Under the pieces are notes generated by a model, which ran no database searches, was not told the DNA's origin, and saw nothing but the letters and a program-made list of their open reading frames with translations. A stretch of 25,476 nucleotides of DNA from a virus. The position numbers and the translations under genes were made by a program. The stretch covers positions 1 through 25,476 of the IMG/VR virus record IMGVR_UViG_3300010885_065766; one strand, written 5' to 3'. Below, piece after piece: positions 20,503-25,476 of this stretch (the first letter of the stretch is position 1; every line of letters begins with the position of its first letter).

Positions 20503-23445
20503 TCAGCCTATAATAAAACCGTTAGAACCGCCACCTTGCGTGAATAAAATGTTTGTGTTGTTTCCTTTGTCAGCTTGATAGCCGTATGCACGAATTGTGT
20601 TCGTTGCATTTATGTCTTGGTACGTTATGTAATAAGTTGAGCTACCTACTGGGATCGATAAGTACGCCTGATTGCCAACTGAATCTGAGCTTAAATTTAA
20701 ATAGTAAGTCGCATTGCCAGCTATGTTGAATGGATTAACAACGAAAGTTTTATTGTTGGCTAATTTTATGTTTATGTTTCCGCTGTCATTCGTCCAACCT
20801 TGCGCGAAAGTTGTATTTGTATCCACCGAAACAGTAGCTGTGGTTCTTGAACCTGTGGAGTTTGAAAACTTTAATTGATAGAACCCACCATTGACAGAGG
20901 TAAAAGAACTATCACCAGATAAATTAACCAGCAAGTTTGTATTTGAAAAAGAACTTTTATTAAAATTAAAACCACTTACGATCGCTTTTCCAGAGCCAGC
21001 TGTAGCTGTAATTAGACCAAGTCCTGTAAGATAAAAATTTGTAATGTTTGCAGTTTGAACATCGAAAGCAAGTGTTCCTGAAATTACATTGAAACTCAAA
21101 AAAGAACAGGAGGCTGAAAGAGTATAAACACCACTTATGGATTCTAAATAAATACGGTTGTAGTACCCAGAAGATGGAAAAGTTTGATTTGACCTATTCA
21201 TCAAATGCATTGTTAAACTAACACCTCCTGGATTGTACCAAGCAGATGTATTGTACCAATACTGAGTAGTTATTAAATCTGGTATTAAAGTTGTAACTGT
21301 TTTAGTTCCGTAAACGTAATAATCAGTTAGGTAACCTGGAATTGAATTGTTGCCGTACAAAGTTACTTGGGGAGTAAAAGTCAACCCTGTGCTTGGCTTA
21401 GCATTAACAGTTGTAATAGCAGTGCCATCAAGTTTAACCAACTTAAAAGTGCTATTGTTGTTTGTCGCGGAAACTTTGTATACACCCGCAGTTAAACCAG
21501 AGCCACCTGTATTTATACCTGTTACTTGAACAGCTTGATCGATTGAAATCGTCAAACCCAAAGTTGCAGTAAAACTAAAATCGCCAGTTGTGCTTGTGGT
21601 GGTAACTGTAGCACCATCACTGGGAAAATATTGAGTGTACTGAGAAAACACACCTGTAAATCCACTAGCAACTGTTATTTTTGGAAGATTCACCATGTCT
21701 GGTGTTATGTAACCAGAACCTGAATTCGAATCAAAAACAACTTGGTCTTGTGCTAAAGGGATCCGACCAGTTGTAGTGACACCACCAGAGGTGGTCGCCC
21801 ACATACCTCCAGCAGCTGGTGAATTTGACCAGTTGAAGTTATTACCCGCAGTCACTGCGTAATAAATAACTCCCCTAGTGTCAAAAGAAGTTCCCGCAGC
21901 GACTGTTTGAGAAATGCTAACCGTATATGTTCCAGCTCCGCCAGTGCCAGTGCCAAGAGCTGTAATGTAAGTTCCTGAAGCGGTTGTTCCTCCGAAGAGT
22001 TGAGCTCCAACTATAATTGTGCCGTAAGTAGGGGCAGCTGCAGTTAATATAGTTCCTACAATTTGCCCTGTAAAAACAGCGAGGCCAGTGCCGGAATATA
22101 CACCTCCCGTGCCACCAAGATCACCAACAGAGGTGGCAACAATAGCTTTGCCAACAGTTCCAGTTATACTTTCAATGTCGCAGTTTGTTAAAGCAGAAGC
22201 GACCGAAGTGCTGGTTGAATTTAAAGTAGTTAAAGCTCCTGTCCTTGTCGGACCAGACAAACGCAATCTATTTGCTACAGAGTTACCCGCGATGTTAAAA
22301 CTATTACAAGTCGTTTCGCTGTATAAAGTAAATGTGCTGCTTTTGTTTACCCCACCATTTCTAACTAAAGTGCCAAAGCTGTTCGCAGCTGTGGTGCCAC
22401 TGTAAGCTTGAATGGAAGAGTTTGTATTGTTTAAAGTGAGTGTGCCAAGAAGTGACGCACCAGTTATTTCGAAACTAGATTCAGTTGCATAAGCACAATA
22501 TTTATATCCGATAGTTATCGCAGTTGAAGCATTGTCTGTCACGACGATATTTGCAGTAGTTCCGTCTATTTGGAAACGAGAAATTGATAGTTGATCGGTT
22601 AAGTTCGTGCCGATGTTTAAAGTCGCACCAGCTAGAGCGATCGTAACTAGACCCGCAGGGTTGTAAGATGCATAAAAATAATTCTGATACGCAGCATTTA
22701 CTATGCTAAAAGTTTTACCCGTAGCAAAAGTTAAATTAGCAGATGCGTCTATATAGCTGTAACCCAATGGGTTGCTAATCGTTGCGCTGTTTGTTAAAGT
22801 TACATTCCCAGAGGTTATATTTAACGTCTGCATTTGACCTAAAGCCAAATTGTAAGTTAAAGTGTCACCCGCAACAGTTACCGCACCAAGGAAAGCTGTA
22901 CCTGTATTTGTCGCTGTTTGAGTTGTGGTCGGAGCAACAGCGACGAAATTTAAATTTAAATAATTATCGACAGTAACAATTGTCGTGGAGGTAAGAGTTT
23001 GAGAAACGTCGACTGTCCAAGAAAGTCCACTGCCACCTGTAATTGTTGTATTTAAAGCAACACCAGCGACTGAAAGTACAGCGCCAATTTTAATTATTCC
23101 AGACGTAACCGCTGAAACTGTAAGTGTCGTACCTGAAATCGAACCTGTAAAAGTAGCAGCTGACCTAGCTGAGGTGTCCGAGCTTAGGTTGCCATAAAGG
23201 TTTAAAGAGTTTGAAGGTATACACTGAAAATACAAACCTGTAGGAATTGCAGTAACTGTAAAGTTATTACAAGTAGCTGTAGCTCCTATCGTTATCGTGC
23301 CAGTTCCAGAGGATGCGTTGAAAGTAACGTTATCAGCTGAAGTTGGGAAAAGAGTTGGGCTGACAGCACCACCAGAAGCAGTTGACCAATTTCCTGGGGT
23401 GTTATCCCAAGTCCCTGATCCACCAACCCAATAATAGTTTGCCAT
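20503..23445 (-). CDS. large fibre-like beta-repeat virion protein, 980 aa
   Basis: Begins MANYYWVGGSGTWDNTPGNW, the recognisable start of phage fibre-like proteins with a W-N-x-x-NW/PTSADN pattern. A related block (NNFNWSNSPAAGGMWATTSG then RIPLAQDQVVFDSNSG) recurs around residues ~523-581, suggesting internal duplication. Two copies of the shared Gly/Thr module are at ~97-156 and ~456-520. A further Gly/Thr block (TGDFSFTATLGLTISIDQAV) is near ~620-680. The rest is a beta-helix-like series of short strands ending in a small Gly-rich tail. It reads like a receptor-binding or fibre protein. GAGAAA upstream and an 11-base spacer to the next gene. Receptor unknown. Confidence 0.72.
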   Translation of the reverse strand: MANYYWVGGSGTWDNTPGNWSTASGGAVSPTLFPTSADNVTFNASSGTGTITIGATATCNNFTVTAIPTGLYFQCIPSNSLNLYGNLSSDTSARSAATFTGSISGTTLTVSAVTSGIIKIGAVLSVAGVALNTTITGGSGLSWTVDVSQTLTSTTIVTVDNYLNLNFVAVAPTTTQTATNTGTAFLGAVTVAGDTLTYNLALGQMQTLNITSGNVTLTNSATISNPLGYSYIDASANLTFATGKTFSIVNAAYQNYFYASYNPAGLVTIALAGATLNIGTNLTDQLSISRFQIDGTTANIVVTDNASTAITIGYKYCAYATESSFEITGASLLGTLTLNNTNSSIQAYSGTTAANSFGTLVRNGGVNKSSTFTLYSETTCNSFNIAGNSVANRLRLSGPTRTGALTTLNSTSTSVASALTNCDIESITGTVGKAIVATSVGDLGGTGGVYSGTGLAVFTGQIVGTILTAAAPTYGTIIVGAQLFGGTTASGTYITALGTGTGGAGTYTVSISQTVAAGTSFDTRGVIYYAVTAGNNFNWSNSPAAGGMWATTSGGVTTTGRIPLAQDQVVFDSNSGSGYITPDMVNLPKITVASGFTGVFSQYTQYFPSDGATVTTTSTTGDFSFTATLGLTISIDQAVQVTGINTGGSGLTAGVYKVSATNNNSTFKLVKLDGTAITTVNAKPSTGLTFTPQVTLYGNNSIPGYLTDYYVYGTKTVTTLIPDLITTQYWYNTSAWYNPGGVSLTMHLMNRSNQTFPSSGYYNRIYLESISGVYTLSASCSFLSFNVISGTLAFDVQTANITNFYLTGLGLITATAGSGKAIVSGFNFNKSSFSNTNLLVNLSGDSSFTSVNGGFYQLKFSNSTGSRTTATVSVDTNTTFAQGWTNDSGNINIKLANNKTFVVNPFNIAGNATYYLNLSSDSVGNQAYLSIPVGSSTYYITYQDINATNTIRAYGYQADKGNNTNILFTQGGGSNGFIIG
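21885..22080 (-). repeat. shared Gly/Thr module, second copy in the 980-aa gene
   Basis: Encodes FTGQIVGTILTAAAPTYGTI...GTYITALGTGTGGAGTYTVS-SQTVAAG. Of all pairs, this copy and the nozzle-gene copy are closest at DNA level in their 3' part (28 of 33 bases at 21902-21934), which points to a fairly recent exchange. Confidence 0.8.
22978..23157 (-). repeat. shared Gly/Thr module, first copy in the 980-aa gene
   Basis: Encodes TFTGSISGTTLTVSAVTSGI...GVALNTTITGGSGLS-WTVDVSQTLTS. The central TALGTGTGG stretch is shorter and more degenerate here (TGGSGLS), so this is an older or eroded copy. Confidence 0.7.
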
Positions 23446-23456
23446 TGATTTTCTCT

Positions 23457-24227
23457 TTAAGATCTAACAACAGTCAACGACAAAGAAACTCGAGTTATGT
23501 TTGTAATTGAGTTTATATTGAACCGCAGCGTGTCACCTGCGTTTATAGTAGTAACCCAACCAGTTAATGTCGAGCTTTGAGCTTTTATAGCGGAGGAAAT
23601 GGTTGGCGCTCCTGCACCTGCTGTGGTCATTGCTTGAGAAGAAACTGTCGCAACGCTATTTCCAGTTATACCATAAGTGCCCGCACCGCCGCTGCCACTT
23701 CCGTAAGAGGTGATCGTAGTTCCTGGAGTTACTCCACCTGAAAGTGTTTGACCTAAAACGATAGTTCCTGTTGGGGTTGGAGAAGCTGCCACAGTAAGTG
23801 TCGTTGTGGTGGCAACAGATCCTGTAAAAGCAGCTGAACCTGTTATGTTGTTTGAAACAGTCGGTGGGTAATTACCGTAAGTGTTTTTCCAAATGTCAAC
23901 AACAACAGACCCAGATTGATCAGCCAGCAAAGTGTAAGAAGATATGGTGCATTTGAAAGGGATATAAAGATCACCTTTAACACCTGTTGTTAGTACAACA
24001 CCACCTCCGTCCATAACATAGGTGATAGAAATATTTGTGTTTGTGGCGAGTATCGCACTCGCTAACACTGCAGGTGAACCTGCGGGTGGCTGGTAATAAA
24101 GTTTACCGTCTGCATAATTCAACGCTATTTCGGAGCCTAGCGTTCCGCTATTAGTTATGGATCCAGCACCAGGAGCAACCCCAGCTGTTCCACTTCCGTA
24201 AATATATATTGGTTGAATTTTCGCCAT
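23457..24227 (-). CDS. tail-fibre-associated protein with shared Gly/Thr module, 256 aa
   Basis: N-terminus AKIQPIYIYGSGTAGVAPGA followed by SEIALNYADGKLYYQPPAGS is characteristic of small beta-rich phage tail proteins (the x-ALNYADGxLYY motif is frequent at collagen-like or appendage N-termini). ISITYVMDGGGVVLTTGVKG and IPFKCTISSYTLLADQSGSV begin a jelly-roll-like domain whose last strands (TLRFNINSITNITRVSLSLT) close at the C-terminus. The shared Gly/Thr module is inserted at ~132-200 in the middle of this domain. TTGAGGT before the ATG 24227 is the ribosome site. Likely a virion tail component upstream of the large fibre. Confidence 0.72.
   Translation of the reverse strand: MAKIQPIYIYGSGTAGVAPGAGSITNSGTLGSEIALNYADGKLYYQPPAGSPAVLASAILATNTNISITYVMDGGGVVLTTGVKGDLYIPFKCTISSYTLLADQSGSVVVDIWKNTYGNYPPTVSNNITGSAAFTGSVATTTTLTVAASPTPTGTIVLGQTLSGGVTPGTTITSYGSGSGGAGTYGITGNSVATVSSQAMTTAGAGAPTISSAIKAQSSTLTGWVTTINAGDTLRFNINSITNITRVSLSLTVVRS
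23628..23834 (-). repeat. shared Gly/Thr module, copy in the 256-aa gene
   Basis: Encodes FTGSVATTTTLTVAASPTPT...GGVTPGTTITSYGSGSGG-AGTYGITGNSVAT. It interrupts the jelly-roll-like domain between GNYPPTVSNN and GAGAPTISSAIK. Confidence 0.75.
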
Positions 24228-24253
24228 AACTTTTACCTCAATTAATTAAAGGT

Positions 24254-24469
24254 TTAAACAACCTCTTGTGTAATTTCAATCCATTGTTCATCTGTTTGGC
24301 TCCAATACCAATTACCTTCTGGTTTAGGGTCACGAATAACCCAACCTGGTGGATACCACCAAATTACCTCTTTACCATCAGGACAAACTGGTTCATCAGG
24401 AACTTCAATCCATCCATCTGTGCCATCGGTTTCGGTTTGTGGAATACTTCCGTTTTTAGAGTAAAGCAT
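24254..24469 (-). CDS. small Trp/Pro-rich tail-associated protein, 71 aa
   Basis: 71 residues, very rich in Trp, Pro, Glu and Asp: TDGWIEVPDEPVCPDGKEVI, WWYPPGWVIRDPKPEGNWYW, SQTDEQWIEITQEVV. Similar short acidic Trp/Pro-rich proteins sit beside tail fibre genes in many phages, where some act as fibre-assembly or chaperone proteins; that role is inferred from position only. Start ATG 24469 preceded by AGGTGACG. Confidence 0.65.
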   Translation of the reverse strand: MLYSKNGSIPQTETDGTDGWIEVPDEPVCPDGKEVIWWYPPGWVIRDPKPEGNWYWSQTDEQWIEITQEVV

Positions 24470-24476
24470 ACGTCAC

Positions 24477-25476
24477 CTATTGAATTGGGAATGCCACAGT
24501 TGGAACTGATGTAACTCCTCTAGCTAATTTTGTTATTCTTACTTCATCAAGATACCCAACTAAAGCATTTGTTGAAGTTCTATCAAGAGCAACAAGCATC
24601 GTATCTGTATTATTAAAGTTATCTGTCACAGCACCTCCGCTTGTCGCCTCAAGAGTTGTTGATCCCGTTGTTCCTGAATATAATTTTAAATTTCCAGTTG
24701 CACTACCTGAACGAACAACAGCAAAATAATACCAAGTGTTAATTGATAAAGTAGTAGTTCCAGTTAAACTCGATGTTGTGTAGTTAAACTGAAGTTTATT
24801 GGCTGTAGTAATATCTACTGACCAACCTGTTGTTGATGTACCTTTGCTTATAAGACCATAAGCAACACTAGCTGAAGAAAAATATACCCAACCTTCAATT
24901 GTAAAATCACCAGTTCCCATTTGAAGATTCGGCGAATCTGGAATTGTCAACCAAGAATTAGAACCAGGAAAAGATAATGAAATTCCACCAAATTTGCTTT
25001 GAGTTGTACTTACCTGCGCGTTAACAAGAGTAACATTAGGGCTTTTAGCTGTTGCGTCATATATGCCTGAATTTGTATATCCTAAATACAGATTAGACCC
25101 TGCTGATGCCGATGGCGATGTGGGGACAGTAACAGTAGTAACTCCTGAACCAACAATTACTTTTGATGTCGTTATGTAACCAGAAAAACGGTCAAGTCCC
25201 GCGCTAGTTCCACGAGCACCTATCAATGGTCTATTTGTACCATTTACATACGTTGCTGAATCGGCAGAACCAGCACCTTGCAAAACACCATTAATAAATA
25301 ATCTTGTTGTGCTTGAAACTCTAGATGCAACAATATGAGTCCAAGCATTAAGGGGAGCTGAAGCAGTAGAACTAATTGTTAGACTGGTATTTGTAAATTG
25401 TATTTGTCCACCAGCTAATCTTTGCAAAATTGCTGATATAGTAGCAGATGATCTAAAGTCAATAATTTTACCGTTA
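24477..25476 (-). CDS. LamG/concanavalin A-like tail protein, C-terminal part (cut by window edge)
   Basis: The frame stays open to the right edge, adding NGKIIDFRSSATISAI before a TTG that could be mistaken for a start; that extra part continues the same jelly-roll, so the gene begins outside the window. Two LamG-type (laminin G / concanavalin A-like) domains are visible: one ending around LFINGVLQGAGSADS...FSGYITTSKVIVG, and a second from FGGISLSFPGSNSWLTIPDS through FTIEGWVYF, WYYFAVVRSGS and VGYLDEVRITKLARG. LamG domains in phage tail proteins bind host surface glycans. The stop at 24477 is 7 bases upstream of the next gene's ATG (24469). Confidence 0.82.
   Translation of the reverse strand, partial: NGKIIDFRSSATISAILQRLAGGQIQFTNTSLTISSTASAPLNAWTHIVASRVSSTTRLFINGVLQGAGSADSATYVNGTNRPLIGARGTSAGLDRFSGYITTSKVIVGSGVTTVTVPTSPSASAGSNLYLGYTNSGIYDATAKSPNVTLVNAQVSTTQSKFGGISLSFPGSNSWLTIPDSPNLQMGTGDFTIEGWVYFSSASVAYGLISKGTSTTGWSVDITTANKLQFNYTTSSLTGTTTLSINTWYYFAVVRSGSATGNLKLYSGTTGSTTLEATSGGAVTDNFNNTDTMLVALDRTSTNALVGYLDEVRITKLARGVTSVPTVAFPIQ

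Noticed and set aside
22088-22405. 105-aa open frame on the + strand
   Set aside because: It is a mirror of the low-complexity fibre gene; its Val/Pro/Leu-rich product is what the antisense of Thr/Gly codons gives.

Overview
The window is part of a tailed bacteriophage genome (Caudoviricetes), most likely a short-tailed (podovirus-like) phage of a Gram-negative bacterium. The basis is a Phage-adaptor-like protein, a tail-nozzle/P22 gp10-like stabilisation protein, a run of glycine- and alanine-rich candidate DNA-ejection proteins, a GH24 lysozyme next to a 3-TM holin, and a lipobox protein. No integrase, terminase, portal or capsid gene lies inside the window. The host cannot be named from the sequence; base composition is moderate and slightly AT-rich by eye.

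Layout: two convergent gene blocks. Positions 1-7999 are on the + strand and form a very tightly packed early/replication block: the end of an unknown gene, a small lipoprotein, small phage proteins including an HTH protein, a 28-residue membrane peptide and an NrdR-like zinc-ribbon protein, a DUF932-like protein, a flavoprotein of the amine-oxidase/UDP-galactopyranose-mutase type, a divergent flavin-dependent thymidylate synthase (ThyX), a HAD phosphatase, a MazG/DUF6378-like protein, a DEDDh proofreading exonuclease, a C-family (Pol III alpha-like) DNA polymerase and a 52-residue protein. Most junctions are ATGA stop/start overlaps or overlaps of 8-17 bases, so translational coupling is expected. 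The theme is dTMP supply and dNTP handling feeding a phage-encoded replicase with a separate proofreading subunit.

Positions 7981-8035 hold the convergence point: two back-to-back hairpins, one a good intrinsic terminator for the minus strand that is also inside the 3' end of the + strand 52-codon gene.

Positions 8042-25476 are on the - strand and are read right to left: LamG-type tail protein (cut by the window edge), 71-aa tail-associated protein, 256-aa and 980-aa fibre-like proteins, small membrane proteins, holin, a 25-residue micro-ORF, lysozyme, Phage adaptor, a 416-aa virion protein, the nozzle/gp10-like protein, two small proteins, then four large internal/ejection-type proteins. 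Two things stand out here. A ~65-residue Gly/Thr-rich module is present four times in three different virion proteins. The lysis cassette contains several very small or overlapping membrane genes that ordinary gene finding would miss or start wrongly. No stretch longer than 300 bases lacks a gene. I see no tRNA, CRISPR array, insertion sequence or convincing sigma-70 promoter.
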